From positions 1-64,000 of the forward strand of contig DATNIM010000022.1 in assembly GCA_035604455.1 (NCBI GenBank): a DNA stretch of 64,000 nt. The letters are read 5' to 3'. Below are positions 47,652 through 55,950 of the stretch, one piece after another (positions within the stretch are counted from its first letter, which is position 1; the number at the start of each line of letters is the position of its first letter). The notes beneath the pieces were generated by a model, which ran no database searches, was not told where the DNA came from, and was given only the letters and a program-made list of their open reading frames with translations. Made by a program: the position numbers and the translations under genes. This DNA comes from AG25 sp035604455 (GTDB lineage: Bacteria; Gemmatimonadota; Gemmatimonadetes; Gemmatimonadales; GWC2-71-9).

Positions 47652-48922
47652 CGATCCACTTCGCCCATCACGATGTCGACCGATGCGTTGATCGCGATCA
47701 GGTCCGAGAGCAGATGCCCCTCGGCGAGCTTGGGCAGCGCGGCTAGGTTGATGAAGGCGGGCGGCCGGATCCGCCAGCGCACGGGCTTCGCCGAGCCGTC
47801 CGACACGAAGTAGTTCCCGAGCTCGCCCTTGGGGTTTTCGATGCCGACATACGCCTCGCCCACCGGCGCCCGGATTCCTTCCATCACCTGCTTGAAGTGG
47901 AAGATCATTGCCTCCATGTCGGTCATGGCCCGCGACTTGGGCGGCAGGATGACGCGCGGATCGGCGACGTTGATCGGGCCGTCGGGCAGGCGCTTGATGG
48001 CCTGGGCGAGGATGCGATTCGACTGGTAGCACTCCTCGAGGCGCACCCGGTAGCGGTCGTAGACGTCGCCGTGCTCGCCGATCGGCACATCGAAATCGTA
48101 GGTCTCGTAACCGAGATAGGGGCGGTCCTTGCGCAGATCGTAGGCGACGCCGCTCGCGCGCAGCATCGGGCCGGACAAGGAGTAGTTCACCGCGTCCGGC
48201 GCGCTCATCACGCCCACGCCTTGTGTGCGCCCCGCCCACACCGCGTTGCGCGTCAGCACCCGGTCGATCTCATCGAGCGTCTTCGGGAACGTTCGCGTGA
48301 ACTCCTCGAGCCCTTCCACGAAGCCCGTGGGCACGTCGGCCATCAGGCCGCCGACCCGCGTCACGCTCGTTGTGAGCCGGGCCCCGGTCCACGCCTCCTG
48401 GAGGTTGTAGATGCGCTCGCGCTGCTGGAACGCCCACAGGAACGGCGTGAACGCGCCGAGGTCGATCGACGTCGTCCCGAGCCACACGAGGTGGGAGATG
48501 ATCCGGCTCATCTCGCAGGCGATCAAGCGCAGCACGGTGCACCGGGGCGTGATCTCGATCCCCATCAGCTGTTCGGCGGCGAGCGCCACGCCGACGTTGT
48601 TCGCCATCGGCGCGAGGTAGTCCGTACGGTCCGTGAGCGGGATGATCTGATTGTAGTGGCGGTACTCGCCGAGCTTCTCGAACCCCGAATGCAGGTAGCC
48701 CACGTGCGGGATCACGCGGACCACGGTTTCGCCGTCGAGCTCGACCACGAGCCGCAGCACGCCGTGCGTCGCCGGGTGCTGGGGGCCGATGTTGATGAGC
48801 ATCGGCTCGCCGGGGATCCCGGATGGCTCCTCGGTGCCCACCGTGAGCGGCACGCGGACGGCGTCGCCGTTCGCGCCGACACCGGGGGTCGCGAGCTCGA
48901 GCTCGACCGTGCGCTTGGTCAT
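47648..48922 (-). CDS. nuoD: NADH-quinone oxidoreductase subunit D
   Basis: A 424-residue 49-kDa-type subunit lining the quinone pocket. Conserved: INIGPQHPATHGVLRL (quinone-loop His), PHVGYLHSGFEKLGE, TDRTDYLAPMANN, RVGGLMADVP, LSGPMLRASGVAYDLR and the C-terminal EGHLLSDLIAINASVDIVMGEVDR. It has an N-terminal ~35-residue stretch before the first conserved strand. The ATG overlaps the nuoC stop (ATGA). nuoC and nuoD are separate, unlike the E. coli fusion. Confidence 0.97.
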   Translation of the reverse strand: MTKRTVELELATPGVGANGDAVRVPLTVGTEEPSGIPGEPMLINIGPQHPATHGVLRLVVELDGETVVRVIPHVGYLHSGFEKLGEYRHYNQIIPLTDRTDYLAPMANNVGVALAAEQLMGIEITPRCTVLRLIACEMSRIISHLVWLGTTSIDLGAFTPFLWAFQQRERIYNLQEAWTGARLTTSVTRVGGLMADVPTGFVEGLEEFTRTFPKTLDEIDRVLTRNAVWAGRTQGVGVMSAPDAVNYSLSGPMLRASGVAYDLRKDRPYLGYETYDFDVPIGEHGDVYDRYRVRLEECYQSNRILAQAIKRLPDGPINVADPRVILPPKSRAMTDMEAMIFHFKQVMEGIRAPVGEAYVGIENPKGELGNYFVSDGSAKPVRWRIRPPAFINLAALPKLAEGHLLSDLIAINASVDIVMGEVDR

Positions 48923-49533
48923 TCCGAGTGGGGGATCGTGCCGCGTTCGCCGCGCCGCAACCGCTCCCGCATGTCGGCGGGCAAGTCGTGGTGCGCGTCG
49001 GCGAACGAGAGCTCTTCCATCGAATAGTGCGCTTCGGGGTGCCCGGCGAGGGCCTGCCGCACCTGCTCGGCCCGGCTGAAGCGCCCCCGCAGCGGGAAAT
49101 CCTTCCGAAGTGGGTGACCCTCGGCGTAGGTCTCCCACATCAGGATCCGGCGCAGATCAGGATGGCCGCGGAACTGGACGCCGAACATGTCGAAGACTTC
49201 CCGCTCGAGCCAGTTCGCGCCGGCCCAGACGCCCACCACCGAGTCGACGGCGAGCTCCTGTCGCACGTCGAGCAGCACCTTCACCCGGAGCTCGGCCCCG
49301 CCTTGGAGCGAGCGCAGCAGGTACACCACCTCGAGCGGCCGCTCGGGGTCGCGGTACTCGACCGCCGTCAGATCGACCAAATAGTCGTAGTGCTCTGAGG
49401 ACCGCAGGAACTCGAAGACCTTGAGCGCCTGGGCGCAGGCGACGTCGACCGTGCTCACGCCGTCGCGCGTCACGCTGCTGCGGCCGATGGCGGTGCCGAA
49501 GGTCGCCCGCAGGGTGTCGACCGAGGGGTTCAC
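48919..49533 (-). CDS. nuoC: NADH-quinone oxidoreductase subunit C
   Basis: A 204-residue 30-kDa-type subunit. Family pattern: HYDYLVDLTAVEYRDPER, VYLLRSLQGGAELRVKVLL, ANWLEREVFDMFGVQFRGHPDLRRILMW and YAEGHPLRKDFPLRGRFSRAEQ, the diagnostic E-R-E-x-x-D-x-x-G signature. It ends with a ~45-residue hydrophilic tail. The GTG start overlaps the nuoB stop (GTGA). Confidence 0.96.
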   Translation of the reverse strand: MNPSVDTLRATFGTAIGRSSVTRDGVSTVDVACAQALKVFEFLRSSEHYDYLVDLTAVEYRDPERPLEVVYLLRSLQGGAELRVKVLLDVRQELAVDSVVGVWAGANWLEREVFDMFGVQFRGHPDLRRILMWETYAEGHPLRKDFPLRGRFSRAEQVRQALAGHPEAHYSMEELSFADAHHDLPADMRERLRRGERGTIPHSE

Positions 49534-50132
49534 GCCGACCGGAATTGGTGGACCGAGTTGCCGAAGGGTTCGGAGATCTCGTCGATCGTGTCGGGGGGCA
49601 GGCGCAGCCCCGTGTCGTCGAGCGGGTGCTCGTCGCGGAGCGCGCGGTCGGCGAGTGACTCGCCTTTGATCTTTTTGTGCAGGAGGAGCACGCCGTAGAG
49701 CAGGCCCTCGGGGCGTGGGGGGCAGCCCGGGACGTAGACGTCGACCGGAACGATGGTGTCGATCCCCTGGACCATGGCGTAATTGTCGAAGATCCCGCCG
49801 CTCGACGCGCAGGCGCCCATCGAGATGACCCACTTGGGCTGGGGCATCTGGTCGTAGACCCGACGGATCACGGGGGCCAGCTTGAACGGCAGCCGGCCGG
49901 CGCAGATCAGCACGTCGGCCTGGCGCGGGCTGAAGGCCTGGCGTTCCATGCCGAAGCGGGCGAAGTCGAAGCGGCTGGCGGCCGTCGCCATGAACTCGAT
50001 CGCGCAGCAGGCCGTGCCGAAAGGCATGGGCCACAGCGAGTTGGCCCGCGCCCAGTTGACGAGATCGTCGAGCTTGGCGAGCAGCCAGTTCGGGTTCTGG
50101 CCGGTGACGGTTTCGGTGGCGACGTGCTTCAT
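49530..50132 (-). CDS. nuoB: NADH-quinone oxidoreductase subunit B
   Basis: A 200-residue subunit carrying terminal cluster N2, which reduces quinone. Ligands: adjacent Cys42-Cys43 in GTACCAIEFM, Cys108 in SMGACASSGG and Cys137 in VPGCPPRPEGLL. Also SRFDFARFGMERQAFSPRQADVLICAG. The C-terminal ~35 residues (LDDTGLRLPPDTIDEI) extend beyond the core. It starts 4 bases after the nuoA stop. Confidence 0.97.
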   Translation of the reverse strand: MKHVATETVTGQNPNWLLAKLDDLVNWARANSLWPMPFGTACCAIEFMATAASRFDFARFGMERQAFSPRQADVLICAGRLPFKLAPVIRRVYDQMPQPKWVISMGACASSGGIFDNYAMVQGIDTIVPVDVYVPGCPPRPEGLLYGVLLLHKKIKGESLADRALRDEHPLDDTGLRLPPDTIDEISEPFGNSVHQFRSA

Positions 50133-50136
50133 CGGC

Positions 50137-50577
50137 TCAATCCCACCGGAAGGCTCCGCGCCGCCATACGTAGATGTAACCTACAAAGAGCACGGCGAGA
50201 AACACCAGCATCTCGACCAGCAGAAACCCCATCGGCGGCCCCCCCGGCGGCCCGCTGCTCGCGAAGTAGATCGTCCCCCAGGGGATCAGGAACACCGTCT
50301 CGATGTCGAAGAGAATGAAGAGCATCGCGACGAGGTAGAACTTGACCGAGAAGCGCTCGTGCGCGCCGCCGAGCGGCGGCATGCCGCTCTCATAGGGGGC
50401 GAGCTTCGAGACCGTGGGGCGGTGGGGGGCCACGAGATGCGAGAGGCCAATCAGCAACACGGCGTTCGCGGCGACGAACACCAACAACAGCAGGAACGCG
50501 ACGTAGGGTTGGTGCATGGGATGCGCGAGCAACGCGTGGGCGTTGCGGGCAGTGAACGTATGGTGCGCCGGAAGCAT
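50137..50577 (-). CDS. nuoA: NADH-quinone oxidoreductase subunit A
   Basis: Subunit A (ND3 homologue) with three membrane helices: YVAFLLLLVFVAANAVLLIGL, KFYLVAMLFILFDIETVFLIPWG (conserved D-I-E) and GFLLVEMLVFLAVLFVGYIYVW. The quinone-site loop KLAPYESGMPPLGGAHERFSV lacks the Cys seen in many homologues (Y-E-S-G instead of Y-E-C-G). From ATG 50577 it is 146 residues. A second ATG at 50517 (MHQPYVAF) gives 126 residues and is favoured if the promoter at 50583-50555 is real, since that would transcribe only the shorter form. First gene of the nuo operon. Confidence 0.95.
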   Translation of the reverse strand: MLPAHHTFTARNAHALLAHPMHQPYVAFLLLLVFVAANAVLLIGLSHLVAPHRPTVSKLAPYESGMPPLGGAHERFSVKFYLVAMLFILFDIETVFLIPWGTIYFASSGPPGGPPMGFLLVEMLVFLAVLFVGYIYVWRRGAFRWD

Positions 50578-50583
50578 TGTCAA
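50555..50583 (-). promoter_or_regulatory. Putative nuo operon promoter
   Basis: On the minus strand a perfect TTGACA (50583-50578) is followed after 17 bases by TACGTT (50560-50555). Transcription would start near 50548, downstream of the upstream nuoA ATG (50577) and about 30 bases before the second ATG (50517). The -10 match is weak (T, A and final T), so this is a suggestion. Confidence 0.35.
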
Positions 50584-50617
50584 CCAACATCGGTGGCGTA
50601 AGTCTCAGTGGGACCGG

Positions 50618-50623
50618 TATATT
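50618..50623 (+). promoter_or_regulatory. -10 element of dcd, leaderless arrangement
   Basis: TATATT, five of six consensus bases, ends 8 bases before the dcd ATG. No ribosome-binding site fits in between. The -35 position (about 50595-50600) has no good match. The distance equals that found for the GT4 and yceD genes. Confidence 0.5.
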
Positions 50624-50631
50624 GCGGCCTC

Positions 50632-51192
50632 ATGTCCATCAAATCCGACCGCTGGATCCGCCGCCTCGCGCGCGAGCACCGCATGATCGAGCCGTTCGCC
50701 GACACCCAGGTGCGGAGCGGGGCCATCTCCTACGGCGTCTCCTCCTACGGCTACGACATGCGCGTGGCGCCCGAGTTCCGAATCTTCACGAACGCGTTTT
50801 CCGGCGTCGTCGACCCCAAGAACTTCGATCCCCGGTCGTTCGTCGAGTTCAAGGACGACGTCTGCATCGTGCCGCCCAACTCGTTCGTGCTTGCCCGCTC
50901 GGTCGAGTATTTCCGCATTCCCCGCAACGTGCTGACCGTGTGCGTCGGCAAGAGCACCTACGCGCGCTGCGGCATCATCACCAACGTCACCCCGTTCGAG
51001 CCCGAGTGGGAGGGATTTGTGACGCTCGAGATCTCGAACACGTGTCCCCTGCCGGCGAAGATCTACGCCAACGAGGGCATCGCGCAGGTGCTGTTCTTCA
51101 CGGCTGACGAAGGGGATGAGTGCGAGCAGAGCTACGCCGACAAACGGGGGAAGTACCAGTCGCAGACCGGGATCACCCTGCCCCGGCTCTAG
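50632..51192 (+). CDS. dcd: dCTP deaminase
   Basis: A 186-residue trimeric deaminase of the dUTPase superfamily, giving dUTP from dCTP (or dUMP if bifunctional). Motifs: SYGVSSYGYDMR, VGKSTYARCGIITNVTPFEPEWEGFVTLEISNT (with the catalytic Glu in T-P-x-E-P-x-W-E-G) and ANEGIAQVLFF. It starts at ATG 50632; a GTG 24 bases upstream lies across the -10 box and is unlikely. The length is near E. coli Dcd (193). It is divergent from nuoA and ends 3 bases before the convergent zwf stop. Confidence 0.96.
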   Translation: MSIKSDRWIRRLAREHRMIEPFADTQVRSGAISYGVSSYGYDMRVAPEFRIFTNAFSGVVDPKNFDPRSFVEFKDDVCIVPPNSFVLARSVEYFRIPRNVLTVCVGKSTYARCGIITNVTPFEPEWEGFVTLEISNTCPLPAKIYANEGIAQVLFFTADEGDECEQSYADKRGKYQSQTGITLPRL

Positions 51193-51195
51193 TCG

Positions 51196-52758
51196 TTACG
51201 GTTTCCGCCAGCGCGCGCCCATGCGCGCGATGAATTCGTCCGACACGGCCGGTCCCCAGCTCCCCGCCTCGTAGTTCGGGTAGTGGTCGGGCCGCTTCTG
51301 CTCCCAGAAATTGATGATCGGATCGACGGCCGCCCAGGCCGCTTCCACTTCGTCCGCGCGGGTGAACAGCGTCGCCTCCCCAACCATGCAATCGAGCAGT
51401 AGCGTCTCGTAGGAGTCGTGGCTCTCGGAGCCGAACGCTTCGGCGTAGCCAAAGTCCATATCGACGGGCACCATCCGCACGTCGACGCCCGGGACTTTGA
51501 CCTCGAACCGCAGCGAGATGCCCTCGTTCGGCTGCACTCGGATCGCGAGCACGTTGGGCTCGAGCTCCTGGCCCGGGAGGAGCGGGAACATGAGATGGGG
51601 GGGCCGGCGGAACTGGATCGCGATCTCGGTCGCGCGTCGCGGGAGCCGTTTGCCGGACCGCAGGTAGAACGGCACGTCCTGCCAACGCCAGTTATCGACC
51701 ATGAACCGCACGGCGGCGTAGGTCGACGTCCCCGAGTCGGGTCGTACGTTGGGCTCCTCGCGGTAGCCCGGCACCGGCTGTCCGTCGATCGTCCCCGGCC
51801 CGTACTGCCCGCGGACCGAGTACTCGTGCATCTCGGCCGGCGTGATCGGCCGCACCGCGCGGAGCACCTTCACCTTCTCGTCGCGCACGGCGTCGGCGCT
51901 GAAGGTGAGCGGCGGCTCGAGCGCCGTCAGCGTGAGCAGCTGCAGCAGGTGGTTCTGGAACATGTCGCGGACCACGCCCGCCTCCTCGTAGTAGCGGGCC
52001 CGGTGCTCGACCCCGACTTGCTCGGCGGCGGTGATCTGGACGTGGTGGATGTGCTGGCGGTTCCAGACGGGCTCGAAGATCGAGTTCGCGAAGCGGAACA
52101 CGAGGAGGTTCTGGACGGTCTCCTTGCCCAGGTAGTGATCGATGCGGTACACCTGGTGCTCGGCGAAGGCGCGTCGCACGATCGCGTTCAGCGCGCGCGC
52201 GCTCTCGAGGCTGTACCCGAACGGCTTCTCGAGCACGATGCGGGTCCAGGGGCGTTCGCGGACGTCGTTGACGCGCGGGGCGATGCCGCTTTCCGAGAGC
52301 CGCAGAATGATCGTCGGACTGACCGACGGCGGCACGGCGAGGTAGAAGAGGTGGCCGCTCTTCGGCGGGAGCGACATGCCGAGGTCGCGCAGCCGCTGGC
52401 CCAGATTGGCGTAGGTCTGCGGCTCGGCGATGTCGCCCGCCACGTAGCAGAGCCGCGCGCCGAAGCGGGCCCAGGCGCTCGCGCTCAGCGCGCCGCCGAA
52501 CTCGGCCAGGCCGTCCCGCACCTGGTCGCGAAACCCCTGGTCGTCGAGCGGGCTCCGGTCGACGCCCACGATCGCGAAATGCTCGCCCAGCATGCCGTCC
52601 GTCATGAGGTGCGCGAGCGAGGGCATCAGCTTTCGGCGGGTCAGGTCGCCCGCCGCGCCGAAGATGATGACCGCGCACGGGTCGGCCACCCGGCGGGTGG
52701 CCACCGGGGCGTTGAGCACTTCGGCGATGCGCGCGGCGACCGAGAGCCGGGCGGTCAC
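51196..52758 (-). CDS. zwf: Glucose-6-phosphate 1-dehydrogenase
   Basis: A 520-residue enzyme oxidising glucose-6-phosphate to 6-phosphogluconolactone. The cofactor loop is VIIFGAAGDLTRRKL (G-A-x-G-D-L-x-x-R-K, the NADP-type form). The active-site signature is YRIDHYLGKETVQNLL, followed by RFANSIFEPVWNRQHIHHVQIT. The C-terminal beta-sheet domain is of usual size. The GTG start overlaps the gnd stop (GTGA), so it is the last gene of the pentose phosphate operon. Confidence 0.97.
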   Translation of the reverse strand: MTARLSVAARIAEVLNAPVATRRVADPCAVIIFGAAGDLTRRKLMPSLAHLMTDGMLGEHFAIVGVDRSPLDDQGFRDQVRDGLAEFGGALSASAWARFGARLCYVAGDIAEPQTYANLGQRLRDLGMSLPPKSGHLFYLAVPPSVSPTIILRLSESGIAPRVNDVRERPWTRIVLEKPFGYSLESARALNAIVRRAFAEHQVYRIDHYLGKETVQNLLVFRFANSIFEPVWNRQHIHHVQITAAEQVGVEHRARYYEEAGVVRDMFQNHLLQLLTLTALEPPLTFSADAVRDEKVKVLRAVRPITPAEMHEYSVRGQYGPGTIDGQPVPGYREEPNVRPDSGTSTYAAVRFMVDNWRWQDVPFYLRSGKRLPRRATEIAIQFRRPPHLMFPLLPGQELEPNVLAIRVQPNEGISLRFEVKVPGVDVRMVPVDMDFGYAEAFGSESHDSYETLLLDCMVGEATLFTRADEVEAAWAAVDPIINFWEQKRPDHYPNYEAGSWGPAVSDEFIARMGARWRKP

Positions 52759-53654
52759 ACGCTCTTCACCGCGTGGCCTCCGAACTCGGCCCGCAACGCG
52801 GCGATGACCTTGGCGGAGAACGACTCGTCCTGGCGTGACTGGAACCGCGCGAGCAGGGACAGCGTGATGATCGGCGCGGGCACGTCCAGGTGCATCGCCT
52901 CCTCCACGGTCCAGCGCCCCTCGCCTGAATCCTCCACGTACCCCCGCAGCCCGGCGAGCTGGGGGTCGCGCGCGAAGGCGCGCTCGGCGAGCTCGTTCAG
53001 CCAGGAGCGCACCACGCTGCCCTGGTTCCAGACGGCCGCGATCTGATGGAGGTCGAGCTTGAAGTCCCGCGAGCGCTGGAGGATCTCGTAGCCCTCCGCA
53101 TAGGCCTGCAGCATGCCGTACTCGATGCCGTTATGGATCATCTTGACGTAATGCCCCGCGCCGGGCGGGCCCACGTGCGCGTATCCGTTCTCGGGCGCGA
53201 GGGTCTTGAAGATTGGCTCGCAGGTCTTGAAGGCTCCGGGCGACGCCCCGATCATCAGGCAGTAACCGACCGTACGGCCCCAGATCCCGCCGCTCGTCCC
53301 CGCATCGATGAACTCGAGCCCGAGGGTCCGCAGGCGTTCCGCGCGCCGCATAGAGTCGCGGAAATTCGAGTTCCCGCCATCGATCACGATGTCGCCCCGC
53401 GACAGGTGGGGCAGCAGTTCGTCGAGCGTATGCTCGACCGGCGCGCCGGACGGGACCATGAGCCAGGTGATCCGAGGCGCCGTGAGCTGCCGCGTGACGT
53501 CGGCCAGGTCCGTTGCGGCCCGGACGCCCCCGGTCGCGTGCGCGCGCGCGACGTCTGCGCTGCGGTCGTAGACGACGAGCTCGTGCCCGCCCGCGGCAAG
53601 TCGCTGCACCATGTTCCCGCCCATGCGGCCGAGCCCGATCATCGCGAGTCGCAT
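52755..53654 (-). CDS. gnd: 6-phosphogluconate dehydrogenase, decarboxylating, short type
   Basis: A 299-residue enzyme of the short (~300-residue) Gnd/YqeC group, giving ribulose-5-phosphate and CO2. Cofactor loop MIGLGRMGGNM at 5-15, substrate segments GTSGGIWGRTVGYCLMIG and catalytic GPPGAGHYVKMIHNGIEYG with Lys171, Asn175 and Glu178. The long C-terminal domain of the E. coli enzyme is missing, as in this subfamily. Asp30 at the end of the second strand (VVYDRSAD) suggests NAD use, which is often reported for short forms, but Arg31 leaves it open. AAAGGA upstream supports ATG 53654. It lies 31 bases after pgi. Confidence 0.95.
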   Translation of the reverse strand: MRLAMIGLGRMGGNMVQRLAAGGHELVVYDRSADVARAHATGGVRAATDLADVTRQLTAPRITWLMVPSGAPVEHTLDELLPHLSRGDIVIDGGNSNFRDSMRRAERLRTLGLEFIDAGTSGGIWGRTVGYCLMIGASPGAFKTCEPIFKTLAPENGYAHVGPPGAGHYVKMIHNGIEYGMLQAYAEGYEILQRSRDFKLDLHQIAAVWNQGSVVRSWLNELAERAFARDPQLAGLRGYVEDSGEGRWTVEEAMHLDVPAPIITLSLLARFQSRQDESFSAKVIAALRAEFGGHAVKSV

Positions 53655-53685
53655 CGATTGATCCTTTCCTTTTTCAAGGTCGCCG

Positions 53686-55254
53686 TCAGCGCTCGAGGAG
53701 ATCCAAGCGGAGCTGGAGCGCGGGGCGGCCCCGACGGTCGAGCGCCTGGAGGTCGCCTTCGGCCTGCGCCGCCTCGAATTGACCGAACGTGAACGGCTTG
53801 CCCGGGATCGGCAGATCCGTCGCAGGCAGCGCCGTGATTTCCAAGAAGTGCCCGCGCGGGGGTCCGCCCTTATGCAGCTGGCCCGTGGAGTGGAGGTAGC
53901 GCGGACCGTAGCCGAGCGTAGTCGCGACCCGCAGGCGGTTGCGGAGCGCGAGCCGCACGGCGGCGAGCCGGCGATCGTGTTCCGACGTGGGCGGGAGGTA
54001 GGCGAGCAGCGCCACGTAATCGCCGGGGCGCACCTGGGCGACAAACCGTCCCAGGGCGTCCTTGTCCGCGAGGGGCCGGGGCGGTGCGCCCTTGGTCAGC
54101 ACGGCTTCGGTGTTGGCCTTACTCTCGGCGACGTTCGGCTGATCGAACGCGTTGATGCCGAGAATGGCGCCCGCCACGGCCGTCGCGAATTCCCAGCGGA
54201 AGAACTCCGCGCCGAGGTCATCGGGGTCCGCAAGGACGAGGCGGACAACCGGGTGGCCGGCGGCTCCGAGGGCCGCAAGCCCCGCGTCCGTCACGGGATC
54301 GCGCTCATCGGAGAGCGACATCGCGATGAAGACCCGGTCCGAGCCGTAGACCTCGGGTGGACCGAGCGGCTCCCCCGCGACGGGAAGGATCCCCGTGCCT
54401 TCCTTGCCTGTGCTCTCCGCGATCAGCTGCTCGGCCCACAGGCCGTAGCTCGCGATGCCGGGGGACGCAAGGATCGTGGCCTTGTCGCGCCCGGAGAGGG
54501 CGGCTTCACCGAGCACCGCTCCGAGCCAGGCCCCCGGGTTGTCGCGCGCCGCGACCCCGGGCCCGCAGGCGGTGATCATGCGCGTCGCGCGGTCGAGCAG
54601 ACGCCCCACGTCCAAGCCGAGGAGGGCGGCCGGGACCAGGCCAAAGTAGGAAAGTGCGGAGTAGCGGCCTCCGATGTCCGCCGGGTTCAGGAACGTTTCC
54701 CGGAACCGCCGCTCGGCCGCGAGGCGCGCGAGCGGCGTGCCGGGGTCGGTGATGGCCGCGAATTGGGCGCCGCGCTGGCCCGCTAGCTCCCAGAAGTGAC
54801 GGTAGAAACAGTCGGGTTCGAGCGTCGTGCCCGACTTGCTGCTGATGAGAAAGAGGGTCTGCCCGACCCCTCCGGCACCCGCCGCGGCCACTGCCCCGGG
54901 ATCGGTGCTGTCGAGCACGTGCAGCGTCGGGTACCCCGCGGCCGGCCGCCCGCTGAGGCGCAGCACTTCGGGTGCGAGACTCGAGCCCCCCATGCCGCAC
55001 AGCACGACGCGACGAAACGCGCCCCGCACCTGCTCCGCGAACCCGCGCAGCCGCGGGAGATCGGCCCGCATCGTGTCGACCACCGTGAGCCAGCCCAAGC
55101 GGTCGCGAATCTCGGGCGTGTTCGGATCGGGCTTCCAGACGGTCGGGTCCCGGGCCCAGATGCGGCTCGGCACCTTGGCCGCGTCGAGCGCGGCGAGCCG
55201 TCGCTCGACCTGCGGCGCGAGGCCACGGAGATCGGCGGGCGATGGCATGGTCAC
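53686..55254 (-). CDS. pgi: Glucose-6-phosphate isomerase, resembling the Pgi half of transaldolase-isomerase fusions
   Basis: A 522-residue SIS-fold isomerase. Seen: VVLCGMGGSSLAPEVLRL at 83-100, HVLDSTDPG, the phosphate-binding LISSKSGTTLEP around 136-147, GGRYSALSYFGLVPAALLG, and late segments NAFDQPNVAESK and LHSTGQLHKGGP with the catalytic-type His and Lys. The N-terminal VPSRIWARDPTVWKPDP is, from memory, characteristic of the isomerase part of bacterial bifunctional transaldolase/Pgi proteins. No transaldolase domain is attached here. The GTG start (55254) overlaps the pgl stop; ATG 55248 is an alternative. Confidence 0.92.
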   Translation of the reverse strand: MTMPSPADLRGLAPQVERRLAALDAAKVPSRIWARDPTVWKPDPNTPEIRDRLGWLTVVDTMRADLPRLRGFAEQVRGAFRRVVLCGMGGSSLAPEVLRLSGRPAAGYPTLHVLDSTDPGAVAAAGAGGVGQTLFLISSKSGTTLEPDCFYRHFWELAGQRGAQFAAITDPGTPLARLAAERRFRETFLNPADIGGRYSALSYFGLVPAALLGLDVGRLLDRATRMITACGPGVAARDNPGAWLGAVLGEAALSGRDKATILASPGIASYGLWAEQLIAESTGKEGTGILPVAGEPLGPPEVYGSDRVFIAMSLSDERDPVTDAGLAALGAAGHPVVRLVLADPDDLGAEFFRWEFATAVAGAILGINAFDQPNVAESKANTEAVLTKGAPPRPLADKDALGRFVAQVRPGDYVALLAYLPPTSEHDRRLAAVRLALRNRLRVATTLGYGPRYLHSTGQLHKGGPPRGHFLEITALPATDLPIPGKPFTFGQFEAAQAEGDLQALDRRGRPALQLRLDLLER

Positions 55255-55913
55255 GTGGGCCCCGTCAGGCGGGCCGCCGCCGCACGATCCAGGAACCACG
55301 TTCCGGCGAGACCGAGTTGCACCGGCACCTCCATCGGGTTGTAGGGCCCCTCGAGCGCGCGCACTGCCGCGTCCGCTTTCTCGCTCCCCGTGGCGAGGAC
55401 GGCCACCCGGCGGGCGACCGCCATCACGGGCGGCGTAATCGTGAGGCGGCGGCTCGGCGCCTTCGTCACAACGACGGGCATCACACGCCGCTCGCGTTCG
55501 GCGAGGCTTGCGTCACCCGGAAAGAGCGACGCCGTGTGCCCATCGGGTCCCATGCCGAGCAAGAGCACGTCGAGGCGCGCCGGCAACAACGCGTCGTAGT
55601 CCCGGGCCGCCGCTGCGAGGTCGGCGCGCTCCCCTTCCATGCGGTGGACCTGCGACGCGGGGATGGGCACATGGGCGAGCAGGGTCTCCCGCACCATACT
55701 GAAGTTGCTGTGGGGGTCAGTTGGGGGCACCGCGCGCTCGTCCGTGAAGAACACTTCGACCCGGTCCCAGGGAATCGGTTTGGCGTGCGGACCGGCGAGC
55801 GCGGCGTACACGGGCCGTGGCGTCTCCCCGCCCGCCAGCGCCACCCGGCAGACGTCGCGAGCCGCGCAGGTGCGGCGGATGCCGTCCACCAGCCACGCCG
55901 CCACCCGGCGCAC
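55251..55913 (-). CDS. pgl: 6-phosphogluconolactonase, N-terminus uncertain
   Basis: A 220-residue DevB-type lactonase hydrolysing 6-phosphogluconolactone. Motifs: VALAGGETPRPVYAAL (phosphate loop), VEVFFTDERAVPPTDPHSNF, LLLGMGPDGHTASLFPGD with the catalytic His, and RRLTITPPVM. The GTG at 55913 is the only standard start before an in-frame stop upstream, yet the in-frame codons before it read GRLVVADGADF, which looks like the normal first beta-strand and helix of this family. The true start may use a non-standard codon, or the region may hold a sequence error. It precedes pgi with a 4-base overlap. Confidence 0.92.
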   Translation of the reverse strand: MRRVAAWLVDGIRRTCAARDVCRVALAGGETPRPVYAALAGPHAKPIPWDRVEVFFTDERAVPPTDPHSNFSMVRETLLAHVPIPASQVHRMEGERADLAAAARDYDALLPARLDVLLLGMGPDGHTASLFPGDASLAERERRVMPVVVTKAPSRRLTITPPVMAVARRVAVLATGSEKADAAVRALEGPYNPMEVPVQLGLAGTWFLDRAAAARLTGPT

Positions 55914-55950
55914 GAAGTCCGCGCCATCGGCGACGACGAGGCGGCCCCGC

